Below, piece by piece: positions 1 to 11,951 of a stretch of DNA of 64,000 nucleotides. A program made the position numbers and the translations under genes. How positions within the stretch are numbered: position 1 is the first letter of the stretch; the number at the start of each line of letters is the position of its first letter. The notes below the pieces were generated by a model. The model searched no databases. It was given only the letters and a program-made list of their open reading frames with translations, and had not been told where the DNA came from. Origin of the DNA: Liquidambar formosana (lineage: Eukaryota; Streptophyta; Magnoliopsida; Saxifragales; Altingiaceae); assembly GCA_039720395.1 (NCBI GenBank), contig CM077820.1:9709338-9773337 (forward strand). The letters are read 5' to 3'.

Positions 1-1043
1 TTTTAATATTTTAATCTCAACCTCAAAAGTGTTAAGCCTTTTTTGGAGGTTGAGTATAAGTCAACTTCACATATTCGTGGGTCCTTTTTGGGTGTATTGT
101 TTATTTTGACTTTCCCGTATATGTATTGTATGTATTTCTTATGTGAGTTAACCAATAATAAAAAATCTCATGGGGTCCTAGAGCAATCTTTTAATCTCTC
201 TATATATAGTCAATGGGGAATTTAGATTGGTCAACCTAGGGGGAAAAATTAAAGTTTAACTGAAAAATGTTACTAACTTCTAAAAAAATAACTACTAATT
301 TAACTAACAATGACTATTAACACTAATTGCTTTCCCATAGGCTGACCAATCGAAAATTCCCCCATATTTTTTAATCTTATGAACCAATAACTAAAAGCAT
401 GTTTTTCTCACTTGGTTTCTCCATTTTCTTATTGCAGTTGTCTCGTACAGACGTTGCCAAATTTGATCGAGTTTGGATATATAACTGGAAATCCAGGACC
501 GACAAGGATTGGCTAAATCCACATTCTTATAATTTAATAAATATGATCCACGTGTTGAGTTCCACTATCTATGTTTATCAATTAGATAGCAATAATACTC
601 TAGCACCTCAGTACCTCACCCTACTAAACCCCTACACCCCATCCTAGGGATGAAAAAATGCAATCTACAAACCACCAAATGTTCTGTAGGAGTCAAACTC
701 CTATAATCCTATGGTCCTACTTCCTTGGGAGTACAATTATGCGATTTCAATTATTATTTCAAGACTATTTTTATGACTAAATCCAAATTAAAATTTTGAT
801 AACATTTGCATTAGGGATTTAAAAGGGGGATATAGTCATTGATAGAGCAAAATGGTGAAAAGGTATTCATGCAATTAGAATTAGAGCTTCCTCAGTACAC
901 ACACACCAAAAAAGAAAAAAAGAATTGGAGCTTTATTGAGTCAAATTGAGTTGGGTATAAATTTTGAGAACAAGTTTGAGACTTTGTAGGTTCCTTTAGG
1001 AAAAAAAAAAAAAAAAAAAAAGGGAGGGGGGGGGATAGAAAAG
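1..1043. other. Intergenic DNA, no gene seen
   Basis: AT-rich sequence with no reading frame that resembles a protein family. It contains one short inverted-repeat element (about 210-366) and an A-rich then G-rich tract (about 1001-1034) just before the solo LTR that begins at 1049. Confidence 0.6.
210..366. mobile_element. Short MITE-like inverted repeat
   Basis: The left arm near 212-240 (GGGGAATTTAGATTGGTCAA) is matched in inverse orientation near 338-362 (TGACCAATCGAAAATTCCCC). The arms are about 28 bp and the loop is non-coding. The G-run followed by AATT at the ends resembles the element at 22076-22231. No clear target-site duplication was found, so the ends are approximate. Confidence 0.5.
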
Positions 1044-1048
1044 GTTAA

Positions 1049-3153
1049 TGTAAAACCCCAAATTTTTTTAGGCTTAATTAATTAACTATAAAATTGATTG
1101 TCTTTAGATAGATTTAAACGTATGAGTTAATTTAGGATTAATCTCGAACACGTTCAACCTTGTAGTCAAACAAGGTGATTGTTTTCTAATCAATGAGTGA
1201 TAGTTTTCGTATCCTAATCAAACACTAACTTTAAAGGTAATCCTAATTAGGTTAGGATTACCTTGCACCCTATATAAGAAACCTTTATGGAGGATTTATA
1301 TTATTTTGACTGAAAACAATACAAAGAGAGAAACAAAGGAAAAGAAAGCAAGAGAGAAAGAAAAAGAAAGGAGCTGATGCTGTTTTGCACGAATTGACTG
1401 CCAACTTCATGTCTGTTTACAGCTAACTTACCATCTGTTGACTGGTAACTTTACTGTGTTACCAAAAGTTTATTCTCTAATCCAATCCTCCATCTCTATC
1501 ACTTCTACAACCACTAAACCATCATCACCACCACTCAAAAACCCCTCCATAGCTGCTGCACAAGATCATCCAACCACCAAAAATCTCTTTCTTTGGGTTT
1601 GGGTGACAAGGAAAGCCAAAAATGGTGGTTTCCACCACTTCTCATGTACACCCTTCCACAAACATCTCTCCCACAGATTTATGGACTGATTTTGAGGGAA
1701 AATCAGTGGGTGAACTTCTGCTTTTGCCTTGGGTAGCATAGGAAGTTAATACAAAAATCTGTTATTGTTTTACTACATTCTGACTGTCAGCTTCACATCT
1801 GTTGACAGTCAAATTCCCTCGGATTGACTGGTAACTTTTCTGTGTTAAAAAGTAATTCAAAACTATTAACTTATAATTTAACATGAGTCTATTTTAATGC
1901 CACGTTAGTGTATATATTAATTATATTAAATATAGTAAGCATTATAAGGCCATGAGAATTAGACGTTGAACCCTTAACGCACCTTCTAGTTGGAGAAACC
2001 GTTTAATTTAAGTATAATTTATTGATAAATAATATTATTGATTTTAGGTTCTGAGTAGCGTTGGTATTGTTAGGAGTTTGATCGCTTGGATTGTTGAAGG
2101 TTTGGCTTGAGTTAAGGAAACTTGCACAATGTATTGCTCTCTTTGATTAAATAAAAATAAGTCTGATTTTTATTCTTCTTTTGTGAGTCAATGATTTATG
2201 GACAATTGTTTTCAAAATCATTTCATTATCAAAGTGGTTATTTCTTATGTACTATGGGTCAAGCAAAATAGTTATTTATTGAAATTGTTTACATACGTGT
2301 TTTGAATCTGTTTTATTTGTGAAAAATATTTGCCAAATGTTTATTATATAAGTGTGAACTCTGGTTAAATTATTGGTTCGTGCCAGCAGGGGATTCTAAT
2401 ACTGTTGGTCATAAGTACTGATGTAGTGTAAAGTGCCACGATGATGGGCGCATATTGAATGTGAGTCTAGCCAAAGGAAATACTTGTATGAACTAATGTT
2501 TTATTGATTTGTATTATCGGTCAGTGATTTTAAAGTGATTTATCGAATGAATTGTTATCGAAAGTGTTTCAGTATCATTGTTTATTGAATTAAAAGTAAG
2601 AGAATTACTGCTAAAAGTTTATATGCCTATCGAATTGAAAGAAATGATTTATTGTAAAACTCTATCGTTTTGTTACTTATGTTTTTTTAAATCAATCGTG
2701 CGAATGTGATTGACCTCTTCCTGTATATATTATGTAATGTTTTCTTACTGAGCGTTATGCTCACCTCTTATATTTTTCTCCACAGATGAATAGCTTGATA
2801 TGAGTGGCTTCCGCGTACGAAGAGTTAGGGTGTTGATGGCTTGATCTACTAGTTTAATTAGAACTTTTATTTTAATAGTTAGAAGAATTAGTTTATTATT
2901 TCAGTAGACGTTGTAGTAGGTTATCGGATGTGACAATTTACCTTGATGTATATGGATTTTATTTAGGTATTTCAATTAATTGTGGAGACTTTACTTATGC
3001 TATGACTTGAATTTTATTGTGACAAAGATTATTTGGAGACAACTTTATTACAGGTTAATATTGTTAAGTGGTCTAGCCTATGTGGGACGTAGTCTTATGT
3101 GAGTTATGACAATCATGTCATCAAATTCAGTCTTTTGGGTTTGAGGTGTGACA
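1049..3153 (+). mobile_element. Solo LTR of a large LTR retrotransposon, 2105 bp
   Basis: The element begins TGTAAAACCCC and ends GAGGTGTGACA, the TG...CA form expected of an LTR, with outer ends roughly inverse to each other. It is flanked by a perfect 5-bp target-site duplication, GTTAA, at 1044-1048 and 3154-3158. There is no internal coding region, primer-binding site or second LTR, so this is a solo LTR left by recombination between two LTRs. A TATATAAG box at 1271-1278 marks the probable plus-strand promoter. Two related internal segments (about 1395-1460 and 1780-1850) share the phrase ATCTGTTGAC and a GACTGGTAACTTT motif. The length and ends suggest a Ty3/Gypsy-type element, but family assignment is inference. 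Confidence 0.87.
1271..1278 (+). promoter_or_regulatory. TATA box of the solo LTR
   Basis: TATATAAG, followed after about 40 bp by a purine-rich leader. It lies in the position expected for the U3/R boundary of the LTR. Confidence 0.5.
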
Positions 3154-3158
3154 GTTAA

Positions 3159-4457
3159 AGATAGTAGGACCATTAATTTCTTGTATGCAATTAACATTTA
3201 TTTATTTATTTAGTTTAATTTTTTTTGTGGGAGGGGGGAGAGTGGACATGCAGCAGTTACAGCTAGGCTCACCATTCACAACTGCAGCTGTACTTAGGGT
3301 CACACAAGACATAATAAAATCAAGCTTTGGAAAAAAGTTGAACCATAGTAGAGTATTATGCATGCATAAACCTCCATTCCAGCCTATTATTATAGGCCTT
3401 CTCAGCATCAATCTCACTAGTCATTTGCCCCCACACCCTTTTTCTTACGCATTTAGTGGATGATTTCTTGCACAATCACAAACTTAATTAACCCTTTCAA
3501 TCTTAATAATCATTTTCCCCCACATGCACCCTTCTATAGAAAGCATTAAAGACGCTGGTAAGCCTAACTCGGTCCCTATCATCCACCTTGCATGAGCCTT
3601 TGTACATTTGGACAAGGATTTGAACTAAAATGAGATTTTAAATTTGAAATCCTTCATCTGCCACTTCTGGTGCTACCATAATTTGGCATGAGAAAAATTT
3701 TAAATCCCGTCTTTACCCCAAAACCCTCTTGCAACCCTCATTCTAATGTGCCATTAAAGATAAGACAAACAAATGTGGTGTTTGGATCTGGGGAATTAGT
3801 GGAAGTTTTCAAAATCTCATGAACAAGATTGCAAATCGACAGTCCCACAATCGGCCAGCATTTCTAAAAGAAGGCTGGATGAAGCCCATCAGGGCCCCGA
3901 GCCTTGAAGGGTTTAAGGTTCCAAAGAGCAGATCTAATCTTTTCCTTTAGAGGAATTTTAACCCAACCAACCAAAAACTGTCTCTCTTTTCACCAATTTA
4001 CCCCCACTAACTTTTAGGTTTAAGATTTACAATCAAGGTTGTTATAGTAATTGAATATAACATGAAATATTCATATAAGCGTGCCCATCCCCACACTCAC
4101 AGCTACTCACAGAAATTTTTATACTCAATTGAAGGACTGAAGAAGAAAAGTTGAGGAAATTGTGTAGGAGGAAGCAGTTATTAATTAAGGAATATAAAAA
4201 TTATAAAGGGGATGAAAGTACAGACTTATCACAATTGCCTTAGACACTATTGTACATGTCTACTGTATATGGATAATATGGGTTCAATTGTATTGACACC
4301 GTCTTCCCCTTCAATTGTATTGGTATGTCGTTAAAACATTTATATTGATGTGAAAGCATTTAAAAATGTTTTTTTAACAAAAGAGCAGTACAAGCCCATA
4401 TAAACGCATTTTTCAAAGATGATAGCCAAATAAAATGAGAGGAAGTATATACAATAA
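3159..4457. other. Intergenic DNA with a LINE relic
   Basis: No host gene is visible. The only protein-like trace is the LINE reverse-transcriptase fragment at about 3790-3985; the rest is AT-rich non-coding sequence. Confidence 0.55.
3790..3985 (-). pseudogene. L1-type LINE reverse transcriptase fragment, degenerate
   Basis: Read on the minus strand from about 3985, the translation contains ALWNLKPFKARGPDGLHPAF, close to the well-known plant L1 ORF2 block around K-A-P-G-P-D-G at the start of the reverse-transcriptase domain. It is followed by a TAG stop where a Gln codon is expected and then by further RT-like sequence (CNLVHEILKT). Only about 65 codons remain. This is a dead scrap of a LINE, not a host gene. 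Confidence 0.7.
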
Positions 4458-4676
4458 GGCCATGTTTGTTTTGTAGGAATGAAATTTGATTCCATGTTCA
4501 AAATAATCTGAAATGGAATGAGATTGAAATAAACATTATGAAATGAATATCATTCTAATTCACTACTACTGTTTGATTTTATTCCCATTTAATTATCTCA
4601 TCCAAACATGTAATTTAAAATGAGTTGCAATGAGATTTCATTTCATCAATTCCATTCCCATCAAGTAAACATGGCC
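4458..4676. mobile_element. Harbinger/Tourist-like MITE, 219 bp
   Basis: The ends are GGCCATGTTTG and, inverted, GGCCATGTTTACTTG. The flanks carry a TAA target duplication (4455-4457 and 4677-4679), the rule for PIF/Harbinger elements. The interior is non-coding and rich in GGAATG/CATTCC blocks. It would depend on a transposase encoded elsewhere. Confidence 0.75.
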
Positions 4677-4679
4677 TAA

Positions 4680-6039
4680 GAGCAGCATAAGCCCATAGGT
4701 CACAAGCCTAGCAAAATAAGAAAAATAAATCAACTCAACAACAAACACATCCTACTTTCAATATTTAATGGTGCAATAAATTGGGGCTTCCTAAATTGGA
4801 ACTATATTAGGTTCTGGAAAAGCTCATTAAACCTCATTTATCTCTATATGCACTAGTGTAATAAAGGTTATGATCAAATCTGTTTTAAGGTGCGTTTTAC
4901 CTTTTAGACCTCATCTGGCAAGTTGGAAACTTGAAACCCTTTTCTTTTTTTTTCATTTTTTTTGGTGGGAGGGTGGATAATAGGCCACTATATAAACGGT
5001 GGGTTTTTCTGGGCACAAGTTAAAGTATAATTAATGACATAATTATTGCATGAAGAAATGTATTTACACATATTTCTAAACATTTTCACATTTTTTAAAT
5101 AACTTTCACCATCGTTTATATATTTTTATTATTTTCCTTATAAAGATTAGATTATTAATTTCTTATTAACATGTACCCTTAATTAGAGCACTGCTTAAGA
5201 AAACCCAAAAACAATTGTCAAAACCAAGAGGATCCCAAACAAACAATTATCAAAGCCAAGGGATCCCCCAAAACAAACTCAACCCCCTTAAAAAAAAATA
5301 AAAAAGTCATTTTCTCAATGAACCGCATCATATTTTTTTGAATCCTAAAAAGTAACATCATTTTCAGGACCATGGTGTGTTATTGTAGTCACTGGGCATG
5401 AAGTTAGGGTGTTAGATCTTCTCGTGATTATTGTACAGGCAGGGAAGCGCACACTCTTACTCTCTCTCTGTCTCTCTCTCTCTCTCTCTTCCCACTTGCC
5501 TTTTTTGCACCCTCTGCAGTAGAAAGGCTGCAAATGAAAGCTGGACCACCATCTCTACAAATTTCCTCACACTTTATAAATATTTCACCCTCACTTCTGA
5601 GGTCCCTTAAATTTCACAAACCGTTATCATAGAAACACGGAATCACAAGTAAATGGGCATCTGGAAACTCTCTGCCTCTCTGGGATCTACTTGAGAGCAT
5701 CTACCCATATAGGTCGGCTACGTCCTTTTCACCCTACCTACCTCCTCCAGCTGTGCTCTCTGTTTCTATAGGGTAGACACAAAACTTACAGCATGCTCCC
5801 AATGCTTTAACTAGCTTTAAACAGGATCCATCGTTTTAGTGTTTTGAGCCGTGAATGAAGTGATTGAGAGAAAACAGTTTCCTTTTTTGCTCTTGACAAA
5901 CAAAAGCCCCCCCCCAGTTTCAATTCACAGGGTAAATAGTCATATAGCATGCCTGAGTTCTACCTTTTACTAAGGATTTGGGAACATAATGCTCTTTGCC
6001 AGATCTTTATATTTTGGCTACTTTTTTTTCTCTTTTTTT
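4680..6039. other. Intergenic DNA, no gene seen
   Basis: AT-rich, with the (TC)n tract at 5459-5490. Short open frames here have no recognisable family features. Confidence 0.5.
5459..5490. repeat. (TC)n microsatellite
   Basis: Nearly uninterrupted TC dinucleotides. Confidence 0.8.
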
Positions 6040-6265
6040 CTCTTTTTCTAGCTTTTTTTTTGTTTTTTGTTTGATGGGCACAACAAATTTTATTAAAAAT
6101 AATATCAAAAGATACAAGATAATTTTCCCATATAGATGGATGGGAGAGGGCCTAGGGGGAAGTATAGGAAACACCCAACAGTGGGACCTAGCAACATCCA
6201 GACAAAAGACACCTCCTAAGTATCCAATACAAAACAAAATCGAGCCCCCATGTATTTTGGCTACT
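6040..6265 (-). mobile_element. Truncated LINE 3' end, antisense
   Basis: A T-rich run (about 6023-6074) is followed by TTTTATTAAAAATAA and then non-coding sequence. On the minus strand this reads as sequence ending in TTTTTAATAAAA plus a poly-A-like tail, the form shared by several LINE 3' ends in this window. No target duplication was found. Confidence 0.45.
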
Positions 6266-8588
6266 TTCATGATATTTGAGTGAAATTTTTATATTGAATT
6301 ACAGCAAGCGGCTTGCGAACAGGCAAAGTAATTTACTCTAGCAATGCCAAATTGCCAATTGCATGATAATATTTTTGCTGTTAAGTGGGTGATCTCAAAA
6401 AGATCATTGACATGACAATAATTTTGGAATAATTCAAAAAAAAATGAAAATAATAATAAAAAAAATCACGAAGGGAATAAGAAAAATATTATCATGATAA
6501 TTCGTTAAAAAAACCTTAGATATGTGTTCGCGTGTTTGTCATCGTCTTTTCATTATTAAAAGCAATAACTGACCATCATATTAGGTGTACTTAAATTATA
6601 ATTGCTTGTCCAAATGCAGATAGCAAGGAGAAAGGAAAAAACAAAAAAAACTTTTAGGGTATTCTTTGCACGTCATAGATATAATATTGGGCTATTAACC
6701 CAGAAAAAAAAGAAAAGAAAAGAAGGGTAATGGGACTGGTCTAAGTCCAGATGGGATCTTAGTTGGTTATCTTGGCATCGCTCAAATGGGATCAATGGTC
6801 ATCAGTCATCACCAAGGTGAATGAAATAATAATTCTTTTTTTCATATAAAGGGTACGGTGATTGATAATGACCAACATGCATATGTACTCTAGTTAATTG
6901 GTTCTACTTTTAAGAAACATGGAACACCACTCACTTTCTAAAAATTAGCATGAATTGTTAAAATCATGGGCCCAGCCATGCAATATGATGGTTCGAAGTT
7001 CTTTCGTATAAATATTTCCTAATTTTTCTTTTACAATAAGTCTTTGACTTTTTCTTTTAGAGTAATTACTGCAATTATACAGGTACGTTTGGATAAATTT
7101 TTATTTTTTATTTTTAAATTTTAATATTTTTTTTAAAAGAAAAGAAAAAGTTTTAGACCCATTTGGATACGCTTCTATCTTTTGTTTTTTATTTTTAAAA
7201 GTAAATAACTACTAAAATTTTTGTGTACAAAAAATCTTGCAAATTACTTTTAAAAGTTAAAGTAGTAAGACAAGGTAATTAGAAATACCTACTACCTTCA
7301 ACTTTTAAAAATAAACTATCAAAAACTTTTATTTTTTTAGGGTGACCCTATTGTCAGAGAGTATTTTCACGTTTCTACAGCTCTCCTAATTTGTAAGTAA
7401 TTGAAGGACAAGCTTGTCCTCTGAAGTAAGAAGAGTGAGGAGAGTAGAAAAGAGAAAACAGAGAAGGAAAACTAGGAGGAATGAAGGGAGAGAGAATGGG
7501 AGTAAGCCAGAGAATTATAAAGTGTATTTCAAATGTCGAAAATAGAAAATAGAAATTTATCCCAACAGGCCATCAAAAAATAAGTTATTGAAAAGGCTAC
7601 AAAGTGAGCAATCTCAATTCTTTTTTTTTTTTTCCAAAGTATTCTTAGGCTTCGTTTAAAACTAATCCTCCGAAATACTGTTGGGCGCCGCAACCTCAAA
7701 TTCTGACCATAATATCTTTCTTCTGCTTTTGTTTCTTTTTTTCTTTTGGTGGTTCGATATAATATCATACTTTCTTTAAAACATTTTGCAAAATTTTATT
7801 AATATAGGCCATCTGTGAGACCCATCATTATGATTTCAGTTCTAAATACACTTGATCTAGTGTTTTCATATTGAAATTTAATTCCATAATAATAAGTTTC
7901 GCCAATCTTTTTTTTTTTTTTTTTGATAAGCTTCGCCAATCTTAAATAGTTAAATATAACGTACGGGTGTGTATTGTCAAATGTTGAAGCAGTTATTTGG
8001 AATTGAAATTTCAATCAAGAATCCACGTGTCTACATATATTCATCCACAATAGATTCGGAGCTAGAAGTGAGAACCTGGCCTCACTCACCGTGTCGACAC
8101 AAGAGGTGAAAATCACTTTTATAGTTTTATCTACTTAAGGAAGCAAGGGAGGCGTCATAACAAGCATTTTCCTTGGACTGGTTAGGCTATTGGCATGGAA
8201 TCCAAACCATAGATTTGCAAGTTAAAAGGAGAGATCATGATTATGCATCCACAATTTCAATTGTCATGATAATTTTTATTTTAATTTATTTTATTTTTTT
8301 TTCCTGAGAAAAGTTGGGCCAATGTTCTAAATTTAGGATGTCCAAACAAACCCAAAGTGGGTCTCACCTCTATGTGTCTGTTCGGGCATATCAAATTTGG
8401 GTTGCTCACAATTGCTTCTTTTTGCATGTATTTGAATATCCCTTCGAGACTAGACCAAGTGAAAGCGATGTGAAAATTTTCTTATTTATTTACTTATTTT
8501 TTTCAATGAGCTCATAAGCTTAAATGGGCAATGACCTTTACGTGTATTCAAAGAAATAGTGGACCAAAAATTTGGATACTCATATTAG

Positions 8589-8590
<2 letters not shown>

Positions 8591-8623
<33 letters not shown>
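8591..8623. repeat. Poly-A tract
   Basis: An uninterrupted run of more than 30 A. It may be the tail of a decayed retroposon, but no body could be defined. Confidence 0.8.
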
Positions 8624-8627
<4 letters not shown>

Positions 8628-9254
8628 CAATAACTAAGTTAGCTTAAAAAAAGAAAAAGAAAAAGAAATAAAAAGAGTGGTGAGCGAGGAGACTTTTGCA
8701 TATATTATTAATTACTTTATATAAAGGAGAGAAGAGGCCTAGGAAGATTCGTTTCTGATCGCAACATTCCAAAGCCCCATTCTGGTCTCTATAAAATATT
8801 CAACCCCAAGATTATTTATGGTCTTGTGTAAAAGCCCACACTTGGCCCATGTATCTGGACTGAAATGCTTATGTCGTTTTCCATCCAACGTGGACAGAAA
8901 TCCAGACGGTATTCAAAATTTCAAACCTCTTGTGGCCCAACTCTAGGTCAAAGATCCATAAGTGGCGCTTTGAGTCCGTCGAGATGCTCTTCAAGCTTCT
9001 ATTTATAATAATACAGTCCAATGACGTAAGTGTAAACAATTTATCATACTTTTGTGTTCCATGGAAAGCTATTGACAAAAAATGTTTTCTATCTCAAGGT
9101 TGAGTAACATGGTTTCCAACACCGGCCTTATAGGAAAACGTGGTTGACCTAGTGGAAATTTCGGGAACACGACTAGTTCTCTCACCAATTTGTTGATTGT
9201 TGTAAGAATAATACTAGAAAAATAGATAATCCCAATTAACCTCCCTAACGCGGA

Positions 9255-9425
9255 CAAAAGCGAATAAAATCCTCCTCTCTTGGCATCTTCGTGGTAGCCG
9301 ATTGGTTTTAGCGAAGGTAACCAGTCGTTCTCTAAGAGTGACTGGTCAGTGTTGCGAAAGCGATCGAACGGTTGGTTGCCAAAAGCAAATAATATCCTCC
9401 TCTCTTGGCATCTTGATGGTCTAAC
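9255..9425. repeat. Direct duplication, about 125-bp spacing
   Basis: The phrase ATCCTCCTCTCTTGGCATCT occurs near 9269 and again near 9395, each time preceded by AAAAGCGAATAA or AAAAGCAAATAA and followed by a TGGT. This looks like a local tandem duplication. Confidence 0.7.
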
Positions 9426-9719
9426 CTCTCCAATATGAACTCTAAGGCTAACATTCTGATGCAGTCTGCATTATTGGCATCTTTCTCCGAGCAGTTTGGA
9501 TTCTATTAATTCTCAACTAGTAGTAGGCTTGTATAGTGTTCTTACTTCTTGCTCAGTGTTGGAATAAAAAATAGAATATAAAAATCCATAATTTCCACAC
9601 ATATTAGAAGCCAACCAAAATTAGGATAAAAAAAAGTTGGACCTGGTGCACAAAGCTCCTACCTATAGGATAGGGCGAGGCCTGAGAGAAGTAAGTGATA
9701 ATGCTTATCATTTTGATTA

Positions 9720-9905
9720 ATAAACCTGATAAGAGTCTGCCTTAACCCCCACCTCCTTAGCACGGGGTGTTTTTTTAAAAGAAAAAGAAAGGAAAAAAAA
9801 AGAAAGAAGTAAATGATAGGTAGTCCTACACCCGTTTTGGTAACGCTGACTCTAAGACTTGAACCTACGGTGCATTGCTTGGGTGGATAATTAAGCACTT
9901 GCCAT
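9720..9905 (-). mobile_element. Possible tRNA-derived SINE
   Basis: On the minus strand from about 9905 there is an A-box-like stretch (ATGGCAAGTGCTTAATT) and, some 45 bp on, GGTTCAAGTCT, a near-perfect pol III B box. A homopurine-rich tail region follows. Boundaries and family are uncertain. Confidence 0.4.
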
Positions 9906-10106
9906 TGATCTTAGGAAAGGGTACAAAAATTTAAGAATATTAAACGGTGCTTTTGTTCTCCAATCAATCTTTTGAAGTACATCCGTTCGGAATCCAAGTT
10001 ATATTGCATTGCCTTCTAGCTTGTATGGTTACATGACTAAAAGAAAAAAAAGTACTCAAAAGGCCAAGAAAAATACAATTCAATTTCACAAAAAGATTAT
10101 CAACAT

Positions 10107-11951
10107 TCATCTCATTTTTCTTCCTGCAATGGTTCTTATGGTGGGTGGAGTCATTCCATAACCTTCATAATCCGTTTCATCATCGTCGCCAACTTCATCT
10201 TCCTCAAACATCTCTTTCACATGCATGACTTCCTTCTTCCTCGCCCCTATACCACCTTTAAGCCACTCCACAACTTCCATCATACTAGGCCGGTTCTCTG
10301 GATTACCATCTGTGCATCTCATTGCAATCATGATCGTCGATTTCAACTGCATCTTATCATACTTTCCCTTCAACCTTGGGTCTGCAATATGTTCAAAGGC
10401 ACCCTTTTGAACATATGGTGTAGCCCACTGCACAATATCGCGCTTCACTCCACCGGGGAGTTTTTCAATTGGCTTTCGAGCACTTATTATTTCAAGAAGT
10501 AAAATTCCAAAGCTATAGACATCACAACTCTCTGAAACTTTTCCCCACATGGCATACTCTGGAGCCAAATACCCTAGTGTTCCCTTCACTCTTGTTGTCA
10601 AATGACTAACTCCATCTGGTATCAGCTTGGCGAAGCCAAAATCAGCAACTTTTGCCTGATATTCTGAATCTAAAAGGACATTGCTTGCCTTTATGTCTCT
10701 ATGAATTATGTGGGGATTCGCCTCGTGGTGCAAGTACCTTAATGAAAAGGAATTAAAAAATATTTAGCCAGGAATTTTGCAAACATCTTTTAAATATTTT
10801 ATTCATATTGGTGAATTTTTTCTTGTAAAAATTAAAATATACGGACCTAAGAATAATTCTTTCTTCTTTTTTCTGACAACAACGATCAGAAATTCATTAT
10901 ACCAACATATAATTATCCTATGATTCAAAATTAATAAATTTTTCTTTACCTGTAAAGAAAAGAAGAAAAAACTATCCAATGATTCAATCCTAGAACCTCT
11001 CCGTAGAGGGAGGAGAAGTGCTAGTAAACCACAAAGCCATTAGCGACCTAAGAATAATTCAAGAAGCTAGAATTTAATGAAGAAAATTTCATGAAAAATT
11101 GAGGAATATGGAAATTTTTTTCTTTTCGAATAGTCTAAAAAATATGTGTTAGGTCAAAAAAATCTGAGAAATCTCTAATGGTTTAATGCGGTGTTTTTTT
11201 TGTAAGGAAAAAAAAAATAAAAAAAATTAACAATCAATTTACTTACGCTAATCCCTCTGCTGATCCGATGGCTACACTCATTCTCCGTGGCCAATCTAAT
11301 AAAAGATCAGCTGCGAGTTGGCCATGCAAATGCGTTATCAAGCTATGATTAGGCATGTAATCATAGACAATAAGCCTTTCTTCCCCGCCAGCGTAAAATC
11401 CCCTCAAACCTAATAGATTCTTATGCCTCACCCTACCAAGTATCTCCACTTCCACAGCAAATTCCATTTCTGCTTTTGCGCTCATCGCCTTTAGTCTTTT
11501 TACAGCTATCTGCAACACCAACTTGGCTACTTAATTCAATATATGAACAAGAAAATTAAAATAATTTTTCTTTTGGGGTAGCTAGATAAATTGTTCTAGG
11601 AATAGAAGAAGTTCAAAAGAGAAAAAAAGGGTGAACATGATTGCCTCTATGCCTTTACTTGTTCGACCCCAGTAAACGCTTCCAAACCCGCCCTCACCAA
11701 TCTTGTTGTCATCATGAAAGTTGTTTGTTGCATGAATAAGCTCCTTGAGAGTGTATACATCCCATGGGTAATCCTTATTCTGGTTTACACTGCCACCACT
11801 TAAAGGGGAAAAAAGAAAAGTTAACAAAATTATAGAAAAATTCAAGTGAAAAGTCGTGGTATTGATTAAGTTCACTTCAAAAAGCATACCTGATCTCCGG
11901 TGGCTCTTCCGAGATGCAACAGGAGATGCAACAAAAACATCTCCGAAACAT
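10107..11951 (-). CDS. PTI1-like receptor-like cytoplasmic kinase (At3g15890 type), 369 aa
   Basis: A probable serine/threonine kinase of the plant receptor-like cytoplasmic class, acting in signalling at or near the plasma membrane. Four exons are proposed: 11951-11890, 11798-11645, 11509-11247 and 10737-10107, totalling 1110 bp with a TGA stop. The first 20 residues are Cys-rich (MFRRCFCCISCC) with no signal peptide or membrane segment, which fits S-acylation (inference). Visible kinase elements are the Gly-rich loop GEGGFGSVY (55-63), Lys76 in AVKRLK, the HRD catalytic loop with Asp174 (HRDIKASN), DFG (192-194), and the APEY and CDVYSFG blocks. It is an RD kinase with all key residues. The C-terminus is acidic. 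Overall it follows At3g15890 (about 360 aa). Introns 1 and 3 are GT-AG; intron 2 (11510-11644) appears to use a GC donor (AG|GCAATC). Exon joins preserve frame throughout. It is unrelated to the bHLH cluster. Confidence 0.93.
10970..11045 (-). mobile_element. Possible SINE relic in kinase intron 3
   Basis: On the minus strand, ATGGCTTTGTGGTTTACTAG resembles a pol III A box. About 35 bp on, GGTTCTAGGATTGAATC resembles a B box, followed by a T/C-rich tail. It lies wholly inside intron 3 (10738-11246), the longest intron of the gene. Confidence 0.4.

Larger units (their letters stand above)
6290..10106. other. Intergenic DNA downstream of the kinase gene
   Basis: No host gene is seen. It holds low-complexity tracts, a long poly-A run (about 8591-8623), a short tandem duplication (9255-9425) and a possible SINE (about 9720-9905). 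Apparent open frames are short and of low complexity. Confidence 0.55.
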
